The notes below the pieces were generated by a model, which searched no databases, was not told where the DNA came from, and saw only the letters and a program-made list of their open reading frames with translations. A DNA stretch of 64,000 bases from Pseudomonas sp. GD04019 (GTDB taxonomy: Bacteria; Pseudomonadota; Gammaproteobacteria; Pseudomonadales; Pseudomonadaceae): positions 124,001 through 188,000 of the forward strand of contig NZ_JAOEEA010000005.1 of the NCBI RefSeq assembly GCF_029837695.1, given 5' to 3'. Positions within the stretch are counted from its first letter, which is position 1, and each line of letters begins with the position of its first letter. Of the stretch, positions 28,047-36,390 are shown piece after piece. A program made the translations under genes and the position numbers.

Positions 28047-28100
28047 TCTGTGTCTTCTCCACCGATAGCTCCCACGCTGAGCGTAGGAACGATCGGGCCA

Positions 28101-28409
28101 TCAGGCAGTGAATACCGGCCGGAAGAAGGAGCGCTCGTAGCTCAGGATGCATTGGGTATCCGCAGCATATTTGAACGCGGCAATGCACTCGGGATCCGCA
28201 GCCGACTTGATCCGATACTGCTCGTACTCGGCCAGGCTGGGGAAGGTGAACATGGCGAGGCCTACGTTGTTGGCCCCTTCCGATGGCAGGAAATAGCCAT
28301 GGTGCTGGCCGCCGAATTTCTCCACCAGCGGTATCCAGAGCTTTCCGTAATGCTCGAATTCTTTGAGCTTCTGCGGGTCGAGGATGTATCTGAGGTAGCA
28401 GGTAACCAC
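28101..28409 (-). CDS. NIPSNAP family protein
   Basis: This 102-residue protein is a dimeric alpha-beta barrel type: MVTCYLRYILDPQKLKEFEHYGKLW, LVEKFGGQHHGYFLPSEG and FPSLAEYEQYR are standard NIPSNAP motifs. The start is GTG at 28409, set by a strong AAGGAG 6-9 bases before it. Family members are small cytosolic proteins of unknown function. It sits between two copies of the 230-bp repeat. Confidence 0.85.
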   Translation of the reverse strand: MVTCYLRYILDPQKLKEFEHYGKLWIPLVEKFGGQHHGYFLPSEGANNVGLAMFTFPSLAEYEQYRIKSAADPECIAAFKYAADTQCILSYERSFFRPVFTA

Positions 28410-28520
28410 TTGAATCTCCTTGTTTGAAAGGCTCGGACTGGTGCCGTTAGTCAGCGGCAGTTATCGATGTTACTGGTTTCGTGCCGTTGCTCGTTTTCGT
28501 GTTTGTTGGAGCATCTGTTC

Positions 28521-28758
28521 CGCCCTGCTGGGCGGGTCACTTTTTCCAAACGCGGAAAAAGTAACCAAAAACGCTTTGCCCCTGCATCCGGCCCTGCGCT
28601 TCGCTCCGGGTTCGTTCGCTCCATCGCCGCTCCGAGGGTCGGCTTACAAGGGCCGTCCTTGGCCCTTTAAGCCTCTCGCCGCATCCATGCGGCTCACCCC
28701 TCTACGCAACGATTCCGCTCACCCTCCTGAAGGGGCGTTTAGCGCTGCCTGACAGTCC
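28521..28758 (+). repeat. ~230-bp dispersed repeat, copy R2
   Basis: Same order of blocks as R1: CCGCCCTGCTGGGCGGGTCA, then a short palindrome (TTTTTCCAAACGCGGAAAAAG), CTTCGCTCCGGGTTCGTTC, CCTCTCGCCGCATCCATGCG and CTGAAGGGGCGTTTAGCGCTGCC. It is in direct orientation to R1 and inverted to R3. The 840-bp region 28410-29249 holds R2, the GTAGGAGCGAGC palindrome and R3, and no convincing gene. Confidence 0.85.
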
Positions 28759-28788
28759 TGCCTTCCCCGTAACAAGAGGACCCAGATA

Positions 28789-28852
28789 GTAGGAGCGAGC
28801 TCTGCTCGCGAAGCTTTTGCGTGCCTGATTCGCGAGCAGAGCTCGCTCCTAC
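28789..28852. repeat. GTAGGAGCGAGCTCTGCTCG palindromic repeat
   Basis: A 24-base arm starting GTAGGAGCGAGCTCTGCTCG (28789-28812) is perfectly inverted at 28829-28852. The arms themselves contain CGAGCTCTGCTCG, a smaller palindrome. The same repeat is at 62360-62427, where it is inside a coding frame. It belongs to the many REP-like families of Pseudomonas. Confidence 0.9.
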
Positions 28853-28902
28853 AGAGTTTTGCGAAACGTTCGAATAACAACCAAGCAACTCGGAGCCCGA
28901 GT

Positions 28903-29126
28903 CCCCGTCAGGAGGCCGAGTGGAGGTGCTGCACAGGGGGACGAGCCGCATGGATGCGGCGAGAGGCTTAAAGGGCCAGGGACGGCCCTTGTAAGCCGGC
29001 CCCCGGAGCAGCACCGGAGCGAGGGAAGTCTGGCCGTAGGCCAGACCCGGATGCCGGGGTGCGCTTTCTTTTGCTTACTTTTCTTTGCGCAAACAAAGAA
29101 AAGTGAGGCGCCGTAAGGGCGCAAAG
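28903..29126 (-). repeat. ~230-bp dispersed repeat, copy R3 (inverted)
   Basis: On the minus strand the order CAAACAAAGAAAAG, CGCATCCATGCGGCTCGTCC and GGCTTAAAGG-type blocks matches R1/R2, with a more diverged middle (CGGAGCAGCACCGGAGCGAGG). It faces R2 across the GTAGGAGC palindrome, so R2-palindrome-R3 forms a large inverted structure. Confidence 0.75.
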
Positions 29127-29249
29127 CGTGATTCCAAATATGTAGAAAGTCTCGTGTCGCTCCGGTGGTGGACAAGCAGAGCGTTGCCCACCCTACGAAC
29201 ATCCAGGCTACTCGCTAAACCATGTCCGAGGCGATATGCGGATGGTCTG

Positions 29250-29909
29250 TCAATTGCAAACGAGTTTTGCGTCTTTCCAAAATTCGTCGCTTAAACTTTC
29301 CTGTTGGCAGTTCTCTATCGTGGCAATGATTGGCGCTAGTGATTCCAGCTTCAATGGGGGTAAGCCCTGGACTTGTACTTCGACAACACGCGCTGCCTTT
29401 ATGTCTTTGATGTAAGGATCAATGACGGGGAAATCAAAGCGTACATAAGCCGATGTACGCTTGTCGCCGGTCCAGTCGCCGACAGCCAATGCCTTGCCTG
29501 TGAGTACATGCTGGCCATTTAAAGACAGGCTTGCCGCTGCTTCATCAACGCCTGGCTCCAACTGTTGATTACGGGTTGTGATTTGCAAAAACCATACTCC
29601 GTCCCGATATTTTCCCGTATCAGCCAACAGTGTCATATTTCGGCCGTTTTCTTCGCTTTGCCTTGCGGAGCACATTACAGAACTTAGCCTCTTAACGGCT
29701 TCAATCTGCCATCCTTGCACGTCTGGTAAATCGACCTCTAGCGCTGATGACCTCGCCTCCACAGTCGATTGGAATCCACTGGCAAGCAAGGAAATACAAA
29801 TAAGGGCAAAGAGTTTCAATGTTGATATAGCAAAGCCATCCTTAAGGTGCACGGATTGGGTGGTTGTTTTAATTGGTGTATGGCAGTTGTGCTGGTGAGG
29901 ATTGAGCAT
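29250..29909 (-). CDS. Hypothetical secreted protein, AT-richer than its surroundings
   Basis: The 219-residue product has a long basic N-region, then a signal-type hydrophobic stretch (about 30-47, STLKLFALICISLLASGF) and a mature part with several Cys. No family was recognised. Codon use and base composition are clearly more AT-rich than neighbours, suggesting later acquisition. Start choice is uncertain. ATG 29909 has GAGG before it, but the frame stays open to an ATG at 30065 with a perfect AAGGAG site, which would add 52 residues. The two N-termini show similar text (LHNCRTP and QHNCHTP), like a small duplication. No neighbour suggests a role. Confidence 0.6.
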   Translation of the reverse strand: MLNPHQHNCHTPIKTTTQSVHLKDGFAISTLKLFALICISLLASGFQSTVEARSSALEVDLPDVQGWQIEAVKRLSSVMCSARQSEENGRNMTLLADTGKYRDGVWFLQITTRNQQLEPGVDEAAASLSLNGQHVLTGKALAVGDWTGDKRTSAYVRFDFPVIDPYIKDIKAARVVEVQVQGLPPLKLESLAPIIATIENCQQESLSDEFWKDAKLVCN

Positions 29910-30138
29910 GGCAGCCTCGCGATAATAAGCGATATTTCTGCTGCATAAATTCACAGCAGTGTTTCGGGCTATACGCTTGTTTCTATGAATTGGGTTGGCT
30001 GCAAGTGAGTAAGTCGCGGTCGGAGTACGGCAGTTGTGAAGTTTGATGAGGGTAAGGCATTGCATGGCCACTCCTTGGCAGGTCGATAAGTATGATGCTT
30101 CCGCAAGCTAGCGCATCCGTTGAGCACGCGTAAAGCCA

Positions 30139-30957
30139 CTACTGGCTGGCTTTGTGTTTTGCCATGTGCCCCAAATACCCAATCAATTCCCCCAACTCCC
30201 TATCACTCAAAACCTCCGCACTAAACCCCGGCATCCTCCCCTGCGGCCACTTTCGTAGGCTCTGTGGATCACGAATGTACTGCCGCAAGTAATCCCCCGC
30301 GAAATACTCTGTCGGGTTATGCGGAATATTCAAGTCGGGCCCGAAGTGCGAATCCCCCGCGCCGTTCAGGCGGTGGCAGGCCAGGCAGTTCTTCTGGAAT
30401 ACCGCGAACCCCGCCTGCACTTCGGGGCTGGCATTGGCTGCCGGGAGCAGGGCGGGGAAGCGTTGGGCGACTGGACTGAGCAGGCGGATGTGGGAGACCT
30501 GGAAGGGCCACTGCTCCGGGCCGATCTGCGCGGCCTCGGGGTTCTGCCACACCAGATAGAAAGGCCCGGCGCTGGGTTTGCCGGTGGCCAGGGCGGGCCA
30601 GGGTTGGGCCGGGTCTTCCACTGCCAGCCAGGCGCGGGCGCCCTGGGTGCTGAGTAGCGGGGCAGCGGGGAGTTCGGCGGCGAAGCCGTCCAGGGCCACG
30701 GCTTGCAGGTGGTCGCCGGGTTGCACGCCGTCGAGCAGGGTGGCTAGTGGCACGGCGCGATACTGCATGGTGCGCTTGTAGGCCACGTCGGCGGCGATCT
30801 CGATTTTCTGGGCCTGCGGGTGGCTCAGCAGTTGTTCGGTGCTCCAGCTGCGGCTGCCGCTGGAAAGTTCCAGTTTGAGTTCGGCGGCCCAGGCGGTGGG
30901 TGCCAGCAGGGCGGCAAGCAGCGGCAGGTGGGCGAGGCGTTTGCGCAGGGTGGGCAT
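30139..30957 (-). CDS. Periplasmic c-type cytochrome with N-terminal molybdopterin-domain-like region
   Basis: This 272-residue protein has a signal peptide (MPTLRKRLAHLPLLAALLAPTAWA). The region about 25-160 (YRAVPLATLLDGVQPGDHLQAVALDGFAAEL) resembles the sulfite-oxidase-like fold, but no cofactor cysteine is evident. The C-terminal cytochrome domain has CLACH for heme attachment and a distal MPGF methionine. An electron-transfer role in the periplasm is likely. ATG 30957 is used; the longer upstream frame is a shadow of the rhodanese gene. The rhodanese gene ends 8 bp upstream on the same strand, so the two are probably co-transcribed. Confidence 0.82.
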   Translation of the reverse strand: MPTLRKRLAHLPLLAALLAPTAWAAELKLELSSGSRSWSTEQLLSHPQAQKIEIAADVAYKRTMQYRAVPLATLLDGVQPGDHLQAVALDGFAAELPAAPLLSTQGARAWLAVEDPAQPWPALATGKPSAGPFYLVWQNPEAAQIGPEQWPFQVSHIRLLSPVAQRFPALLPAANASPEVQAGFAVFQKNCLACHRLNGAGDSHFGPDLNIPHNPTEYFAGDYLRQYIRDPQSLRKWPQGRMPGFSAEVLSDRELGELIGYLGHMAKHKASQ

Positions 30958-30965
30958 GGGGGGTG

Positions 30966-31319
30966 TCAGTCCTCGAGCAGGGGTTGCAGTTGTTCGTAGC
31001 CGCCGGCGTTGATCACCTGGGTGTAGCCGAGTTGTTGCAGTCGGTCCTGGGCGATGCCAGAGCGGCGGCCGCTGCGGCAGTAGAGGACGATGGGGGCGTG
31101 CTTGTCCGGGGCCACGGCGGCGATACGCTCGGCGATCTGTTCGTGGGGGATCAGATGGGCACCGGGCAGGGCGTAGCTGGCGAACTCTTCCTCGCTGCGC
31201 ACGTCGATCAGCACGGTGTCGCTGCGTTGCAGTGCCTTCAGGGCGGCGGGTTTGTCGATGTCGCCGGCCTGCGCGGCGAGCGGCAGGCACAGGCAAAGGC
31301 TGAGCAGCAGGGTACGCAT
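30966..31319 (-). CDS. Periplasmic rhodanese-like sulfurtransferase
   Basis: This 117-residue single rhodanese domain carries a signal peptide (MRTLLLSLCLCLPLAAQA). The active-site loop is CRSGRRSG, with the nucleophilic cysteine intact, preceded by DVRSEEEF and PGAHLIPHEQI. Exported rhodaneses may handle thiosulfate or persulfides in the periplasm. ATG 31319 is set by GAGG eight bases upstream; a start 18 bp earlier adds six residues before the signal. It precedes the cytochrome gene, so a sulfur-linked electron route is possible but not shown. Confidence 0.85.
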   Translation of the reverse strand: MRTLLLSLCLCLPLAAQAGDIDKPAALKALQRSDTVLIDVRSEEEFASYALPGAHLIPHEQIAERIAAVAPDKHAPIVLYCRSGRRSGIAQDRLQQLGYTQVINAGGYEQLQPLLED

Positions 31320-31459
31320 GGCGATGGCCTCGGGCATGGACGGATTTCCACGCTAGCACACAGGCGCCCGCGGCAGAGAGGGAGGAAGAGGGGATTGCAG
31401 GAGGGGGTTGTTCCGCAGCCCGAGCGCTACGGCATCGGGCCACGGCGGGGGAAGAACGA

Positions 31460-31555
31460 TCAGCCGACCAGACGAGTCACGTTGGGCAGGATCAGGATAA
31501 CGGTGGTGGCTAGGACGATAAGGCTCGCCTGCCGGTACTTGGCTTGTTTGAACAT
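31460..31555 (-). CDS. Candidate 31-residue membrane peptide
   Basis: The reading frame MFKQAKYRQASLIVLATTVI ends LILPNVTRLVG. It has a basic N-terminus and one hydrophobic helix of ~17 residues, a typical small membrane peptide. A possible ribosome site AAAGGCAG precedes the ATG by about eight bases. It starts ~90 bp downstream of a strong minus-strand terminator, so it needs its own promoter or read-through. Coding is inferred from shape only; a search for conservation would decide. Confidence 0.5.
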   Translation of the reverse strand: MFKQAKYRQASLIVLATTVILILPNVTRLVG

Positions 31556-31644
31556 GATGCTACTGCCTTTGTTCTTGTTGGTATTTCGGCCAATGGCCTG
31601 CAGTTGCGTCGCAGGACGAGGCCAGAAATAACCGTGGCTCGGAC

Positions 31645-31674
31645 AAAAAAGCCGCCCCGGCAAAACCCGGCGGC
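31645..31674 (-). terminator. Intrinsic terminator on the minus strand
   Basis: GCCGCC (31651-31656) pairs with GGCGGC (31669-31674); on the minus strand the stem is followed by six T (31650-31645). It ends transcription coming from the right on the minus strand. The 405-bp gap 31556-31962 also holds the candidate sRNA and a GGGGCTTT/GAGGCCCC hairpin at about 31773-31792. Confidence 0.75.
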
Positions 31675-31715
31675 GGCACCTTGCACGGTTAATCCTAGGG
31701 GCCCCGTCACTTTCA
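31645..31715 (-). ncRNA. Candidate small RNA upstream of the 31-residue peptide
   Basis: On the minus strand the text CTAAGCT (31725-31719) resembles an RpoS-type -10 and would start a ~70-nt transcript near 31715. The transcript would contain GGGGCCCC at 31706-31699 and finish at the terminator below. There is no gene on the minus strand to the right that the terminator could serve: the nearest feature is the plus-strand thiolase at 31963. This is an inference from signals only; no Rfam family was recognised. Confidence 0.35.
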
Positions 31716-31962
31716 GCTTAGACAACTTCGCTTCTACAAGGGGATCGGCAGAATCGCGTAGTTATTGACTCGGGGCTTTCCATGAGGCCCCGCGCCCTGA
31801 GCCAGACACGCCGCGGCCTTCAGCGAAACGCGGTGGTAAAAACAGACCGCTCGTCTGGGCCCAACGGTCAATAGGCCTGAGCGAATCGGTCATTGAGTCC
31901 TCGGGGCAGGCAATTAAGGTTATGCGACCCGGCATCCGCCGCTGCCTGTTACCGAGGACGTC

Positions 31963-33168
31963 ATGACCGAAGCTTATATTTTCGACGCCGTGCGCACGCC
32001 GCGCGGCAAGGGCAAGAAGGACGGCGCGCTGCACAGCGTCAAGCCAGTCAATCTGGTGGCCGGCCTGCTGCGCGCGCTGCAGGAGCGCAACAGCCTGGAC
32101 ACCCGTCAGGTCGACGATATCGTGCTCGGCTGCGTGACCCCGGTGGGCGACCAGGGCGCCGACATCGCCAAGACCGCGCCGATGGTGGCGGACTGGGACG
32201 TCAGCGTCTCCGGCGTGCAGCTCAACCGCTTCTGCGCCTCCGGCCTGGAAGCGGTGAACATGGGCGCGATGAAAGTGCGCTCCGGCTTCGAGGACCTGGT
32301 GGTGGTTGGCGGCGTGGAGTCCATGTCGCGGGTGCCGATGGGCTCCGACGGCGGCGCCTGGGTGATGGACCCGGAAACCAATATCCACACCAGCTTCGTG
32401 CCGCAGGGCATCGGCGCCGACCTGATCGCCACCCTGGAAGGCTTCAGCCGCAGCGACGTGGACGCCTTCGCCCTGCGCTCGCAGCAGAAGGCCGCGCGGG
32501 CCAGCGCCGATGGCTCTTTCGCCAAATCACTGATTCCGGTCACCGACCAGAACGGCATCGTCATCCTCGACCACGATGAGTTCATTCGTGGCGACTCCAC
32601 GCTCGAAGGCCTGGGCAAGCTCAAGCCGAGCTTCGAGATGATGGGCCAGATGGGCTTCGACTCCACCGCGCTGCGCGTGTACAGCCACGTCGAGCGCATC
32701 GAGCACGTGCATACCCCGGGCAACAGCTCGGGCATCGTCGACGGCGCGGCGCTGATGCTGATCGGCAGCCCGGCCAAGGGCAAGGAGCTGGGCTTGAAGC
32801 CGCGTGCGCGTATCGTCGCCACCGCGGTGACCAGTACCGACCCGACCATCATGCTCACCGGCCCGGCGCCGGCCACCCGCAAGGCCCTGGCCAAGGCTGG
32901 GCTGTCGGTAGAAGACATCGACCTGTTCGAGGTCAACGAGGCCTTCGCCTCGGTGGTGATGAAGTTCATGAAGGACATGGGCGTCTCCGAGGACAAGGTC
33001 AACGTCAACGGCGGCTCCATCGCCATGGGCCACCCGCTGGGCGCCACCGGCTGCGCCATTCTCGGCACCCTGCTCGACGAGCTGGAGAAGCGCGAGCTGC
33101 GCTACGGCCTGGCCACGCTGTGTGTCGGCGGCGGCATGGGCATCGCGACCATCATCGAACGCATTTGA
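31963..33168 (+). CDS. Acetyl-CoA C-acetyltransferase (thiolase)
   Basis: This 401-residue thiolase has all three catalytic signatures: acyl-accepting C91 ([10 protein letters not shown]), H357 in [10 protein letters not shown] and C387 in CVGGGMG. It cleaves 3-ketoacyl-CoA with CoA, or condenses two acetyl-CoA. It pairs with the next gene, a bifunctional hydratase/dehydrogenase, as in the P. aeruginosa PA1736-PA1737 pair, so beta-oxidation is the likely setting. It differs from FadA of the FadBA complex in order (thiolase first). The ATG at 31963 follows GAGG. Confidence 0.92.
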   Translation: MTEAYIFDAVRTPRGKGKKDGALHSVKPVNLVAGLLRALQERNSLDTRQVDDIVLGCVTPVGDQGADIAKTAPMVADWDVSVSGVQLNRFCASGLEAVNMGAMKVRSGFEDLVVVGGVESMSRVPMGSDGGAWVMDPETNIHTSFVPQGIGADLIATLEGFSRSDVDAFALRSQQKAARASADGSFAKSLIPVTDQNGIVILDHDEFIRGDSTLEGLGKLKPSFEMMGQMGFDSTALRVYSHVERIEHVHTPGNSSGIVDGAALMLIGSPAKGKELGLKPRARIVATAVTSTDPTIMLTGPAPATRKALAKAGLSVEDIDLFEVNEAFASVVMKFMKDMGVSEDKVNVNGGSIAMGHPLGATGCAILGTLLDELEKRELRYGLATLCVGGGMGIATIIERI

Positions 33169-33173
33169 GCCTT

Positions 33174-33250
33174 GTAGGGTGGATGACGCGAAGCTCATCC
33201 ACCAGAAGTCGCCCCCGGTGGAAAACCGTTTCACGGGTTTTCCACCCTAC
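33174..33250. repeat. GTAGGGTGGA palindromic repeat within the beta-oxidation pair
   Basis: GTAGGGTGGA (33174-33183) is inverted at TCCACCCTAC (33241-33250). Inside are two further hairpins: GGATGA-cgcgaagc-TCATCC and GGAAAACC-gtttcac-GGGTTTTCC. It occupies most of the gap between the thiolase and dehydrogenase genes, so the shared mRNA would fold here. Confidence 0.85.
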
Positions 33251-33279
33251 GCGGCCCTCCGGATTCGAGGAAAGAAGAA

Positions 33280-35439
33280 ATGACTGACGCCATCCGTTAC
33301 GAAAAGGGCCAGGACAATATCGTCGTCCTGACCATCGACATGCCCGGCCAGAGTGCCAACACCATGAACGCGCAGTACCGCGAGGCCATGGGCCAGACCG
33401 TTGCGCGTCTGGAGGCCGAGAAGGACTCCATTGCCGGCGTGATCGTCACCTCCGCGAAGAAGACCTTCTTCGCTGGCGGCGACCTCAACGAGCTGATCAA
33501 GGTCACCAAGGCCGACGCCAAGCCGTTCTACGACATGATCCTCAACATCAAGGGCCAGCTGCGTCGCCTGGAGACCCTGGGCAAGCCGGTGGTCGCTGCG
33601 ATTAACGGCGCCGCGCTGGGTGGTGGCTGGGAAATCTGCCTGGCCTGCCACCACCGTATCGCCCTGGACAATTCCAGCGTGCAGCTGGGCCTGCCGGAAG
33701 TGACCCTCGGCCTGTTGCCGGGCGGTGGTGGTGTGGTGCGCATGGTGCGCATCCTCGGCCTGGAAAAAGCCCTGCCGTACCTGGCCGAAGGCAAGAAGGT
33801 CCGCCCGGACGCCGCGCTCAAGGCCGGCTTGATCCACGACACTGCTGCAACTGTCGAAGAGATGCTGAGCAAGGCGCGCGCCTGGATCGCCGCCAACCCG
33901 AGCGCCGTGCAGCCGTGGGACGTGAAGGGCTACAAGATCCCCGGCGGCACGCCGAGCACCCCGGCTGTGGCACAGATGCTGGCCATCGCGCCGAGCGTGC
34001 TGCGCGACAAGACCAAGGGCTGCTTCCCGGCGCCGGAGAAGATCATGTGCGCCGCTGTCGAGGGTGCCCAGGTCGACTTCGACACCGCGCAGATCATTGA
34101 GGCGCGCTACTTCACCGAGCTGACCACCGGCCAGGTGGCGAAGAACATGATCGGCACCTTCTGGTTCCAGCTCAACGAGATCAACGCCGGCAGCTCGCGC
34201 CCGCAGGGCATCCCCCAGTACGTGACCAAGAAGGTCGGCGTGCTCGGCGCGGGCATGATGGGCGCCGGCATCGCCTACGTGTCGGCGGCTGCCGGCATCG
34301 AGGTGGTGCTGAAGGATGTGTCCGTCGAGGCGGCGGAGAAGGGCAAGGCTTACTCGGCCAAGCTGCTCGACAAGAAGGTCGCCAAGGGCCAGATGACGGC
34401 CGAGAAGCGCGACGCCTTCCTGGCCCGCATCAAGCCGACCGCCAGTGACGCCGACCTCGAAGGCTGCGACCTGATCATCGAAGCCGTGTTCGAGGATCGT
34501 GGCCTCAAGGCCAAGGTCAACGCCGCCGCCGAGGCCGCCGCGCTGCCGGATGCGGTGATCGCCTCCAACACCTCGACCCTGCCTATCACCGGCCTGGCCA
34601 CCGCGGTGCAGAAGCAGGACAAGTTCATCGGCCTGCACTTCTTCAGCCCGGTCGACAAGATGCCACTGGTGGAGATCATCCGTGGCGCCAAGACCAGCGA
34701 CGAGACCCTGGCCCGTGGCTTCGACTACGTGCTGCAGATCAAGAAGACCCCGATCGTGGTCGAGGACAGCCGTGGCTTCTTCACCTCGCGCGTGTTCGGT
34801 ACCTTCACCAACGAAGGCATCGCCATGCTCGGCGAGGGCGTGAGCGCGGCGATGATCGAGAACGAGGCCCGCAAGGCCGGCATGCCGGTCGGGCCGCTGG
34901 CGATCAGCGATGAAGTGTCGATGAGCCTGATGGAGCACATCCGCCAGCAGACCGTTGCCGACCTGGCCGCCGAGGGCAAACAGATCCCACAACACCCGGC
35001 GTTCAACGTCATCGAGCTGATGCTCAAGGAGTACAAGCGTCCGGGCAAGGCCGCCGGCGGTGGTTTCTACAACTATCCGGCGGCGGGCGGGCCCGAGCGC
35101 GGCAAGAAGCACCTGTGGCCGGAGCTGAAGGCACGCTTCGAGAAGGCCGATGCGCAGATCTCCCAGGAAGACGTGCGTGATCGCATCCTGTTCATCCAAG
35201 CCATCGAGACCGTGCGCTGCGTGGAAGAAGGCGTGCTGAGGTCGGTGGCCGACGCCAACATCGGTTCGATCTTCGGCATCGGTTTCGCCGCCTGGACCGG
35301 CGGTGCGCTGCAGTTCATCAACCAGTACGGGGTGAAGGACTTCGTTGCCCGCGCCCAGTACCTGGCCGAGCAGTACGGCGAGCGCTTCCTGCCGCCGGCG
35401 CTGCTGCTGGAGAAGGCGGCCAAGGGCGAAGGCTTCTGA
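33280..35439 (+). CDS. 3-hydroxyacyl-CoA dehydrogenase / enoyl-CoA hydratase (FadJ/FadB-type)
   Basis: This 719-residue bifunctional enzyme has an N-terminal crotonase domain (about 1-290, with NGAALGGGWEICLACHHRIA) and a central NAD-binding dehydrogenase (about 315-500, VGVLGAGMMGAGIAY). The C-terminal dehydrogenase part contains HFFSPVDKMPLVEII and EDSRGFFTSRVFG. It catalyses hydration of enoyl-CoA and oxidation of the 3-hydroxy product. With the thiolase it makes a complete beta-oxidation turn after the acyl-CoA dehydrogenase. The ATG 33280 follows AGGAAAGAAG. The fatty-acid chain preference cannot be read from sequence. Confidence 0.93.
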   Translation: MTDAIRYEKGQDNIVVLTIDMPGQSANTMNAQYREAMGQTVARLEAEKDSIAGVIVTSAKKTFFAGGDLNELIKVTKADAKPFYDMILNIKGQLRRLETLGKPVVAAINGAALGGGWEICLACHHRIALDNSSVQLGLPEVTLGLLPGGGGVVRMVRILGLEKALPYLAEGKKVRPDAALKAGLIHDTAATVEEMLSKARAWIAANPSAVQPWDVKGYKIPGGTPSTPAVAQMLAIAPSVLRDKTKGCFPAPEKIMCAAVEGAQVDFDTAQIIEARYFTELTTGQVAKNMIGTFWFQLNEINAGSSRPQGIPQYVTKKVGVLGAGMMGAGIAYVSAAAGIEVVLKDVSVEAAEKGKAYSAKLLDKKVAKGQMTAEKRDAFLARIKPTASDADLEGCDLIIEAVFEDRGLKAKVNAAAEAAALPDAVIASNTSTLPITGLATAVQKQDKFIGLHFFSPVDKMPLVEIIRGAKTSDETLARGFDYVLQIKKTPIVVEDSRGFFTSRVFGTFTNEGIAMLGEGVSAAMIENEARKAGMPVGPLAISDEVSMSLMEHIRQQTVADLAAEGKQIPQHPAFNVIELMLKEYKRPGKAAGGGFYNYPAAGGPERGKKHLWPELKARFEKADAQISQEDVRDRILFIQAIETVRCVEEGVLRSVADANIGSIFGIGFAAWTGGALQFINQYGVKDFVARAQYLAEQYGERFLPPALLLEKAAKGEGF

Positions 35440-35452
35440 TCGCTCTGTCGTG

Positions 35453-35497
35453 GGGCGGGTGAAACCCGCGTTGACTCGACGCGGGTTTCACCCGCCC
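35453..35497. repeat. Palindromic repeat GGGCGGGTGAAACCCGCG
   Basis: An 18-base arm (35453-35470) is perfectly inverted at 35480-35497 with a 9-base loop. It is 13 bp after the dehydrogenase stop and could protect or end its mRNA; a separate terminator follows. Confidence 0.85.
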
Positions 35498-35511
35498 TAC
35501 ATCCTTGAATG

Positions 35512-35538
35512 AAACCGGCCCTCGTGGCCGGTTTTGCT
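35512..35538 (+). terminator. Intrinsic terminator after the beta-oxidation pair
   Basis: AAACCGGCC (35512-35520) pairs with GGCCGGTTT (35526-35534), loop CTCGT, followed by TGCTTT. Good stem, moderate T tract. Confidence 0.7.
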
Positions 35539-35594
35539 TTCCAGAGCCTTTCTGGCAGTCTTCCCTCTGCGCTATCGGGGGAGTGCAGAGGCGC

Positions 35595-36368
35595 GTGACG
35601 ACCAACTCGACGATCACATCGATGCTGCTGGCGGCGACTCTGTTGCTGGTCATGGGGCGCGCCGGCGCGGCCGAGCCCCTGAATGTCTATATCGGCCAGG
35701 GGCAGATGCCGTTCGCCGATGACAAGCCAGACGACCGCGGCCTGTACGGCGACCTGATGGACGAGCTGTGCAAGCGCCTGCAGCGTGAGTGCCGCTACCA
35801 CAGCGTGCCGTGGAAGCGCGTGCAGGTCGCTGTGGCTCACGATCCCCACGGCATCGTGCTCAACCTCGGGCGCACGGCCGAGCGCGAGAAAGGCTTCGTC
35901 TGGCTGCTCGGGGTGCTACCGACATCCTATGTGCTGGCCAGCCCGAAGCAGGGCTTCGACAGCCTGGCCGAGGCTCTGGAGGCCGGCCCGCTGGTGGTGA
36001 TGGGTGGCACGCCGCGTGCCCAGGAGGCGCTGGCGCTGAAGAAGGACGGTCAGGCGGTGGTGGAGGTGACCGACCCGGAGCAGGCGGCGCGCATGCTGCA
36101 CGGCGGCCGGGTGCTGACCTGGTACGAGATCGACCTGCGCGTGCTCTATCTCTGGCGGCGCCTGGGCTACAGCGAGGGGGCAGTGCATGCGGGGCGGCCG
36201 GTGAGCTCGAATGTCAGCTTCATCGCCGGCAGTCCGGTGCTGCGCGATGCCGACCTGCTGCGCCTGCAGATGGAGCAGGCTTTCGCGGCCATGTATGCGG
36301 ACGGCAGCTGGCGGCGCATTCTGGCTCGCCACTTGGGCGAAGAGGTGGCGCGGCGCCTGGGCGGTTAG
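35595..36368 (+). CDS. Periplasmic solute-binding protein, family 3 type
   Basis: The 257-residue product has a signal peptide (TSMLLAATLLLVMGRAGA) and the two-lobe pattern of family 3 solute-binding proteins (LNVYIGQGQMPFADD, GLYGDLMDELCKRL, ADGSWRRILARHLG). Pseudomonads have many such lone proteins with no transporter genes beside them; they may act in sensing or in shared transport. GTG 35595 is the preferred start as it places the signal at the N-terminus. No catalytic residue is evident. The ligand is unknown. Confidence 0.75.
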   Translation: MTTNSTITSMLLAATLLLVMGRAGAAEPLNVYIGQGQMPFADDKPDDRGLYGDLMDELCKRLQRECRYHSVPWKRVQVAVAHDPHGIVLNLGRTAEREKGFVWLLGVLPTSYVLASPKQGFDSLAEALEAGPLVVMGGTPRAQEALALKKDGQAVVEVTDPEQAARMLHGGRVLTWYEIDLRVLYLWRRLGYSEGAVHAGRPVSSNVSFIAGSPVLRDADLLRLQMEQAFAAMYADGSWRRILARHLGEEVARRLGG

Positions 36369-36390
36369 TCACTCGCCCGGGCGGCCTCGC

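Noticed and set aside
27811..28752. Small proteins predicted within the 230-bp repeats
   Set aside because: Several frames are open in every copy, with arginine/proline-rich translations and no ribosome sites; they follow the repeat rather than selection for protein.
27041..29200. CRISPR-like arrays among the many repeats
   Set aside because: Repeats are palindromic, few and irregularly spaced; there are no regular spacers and no cas genes.
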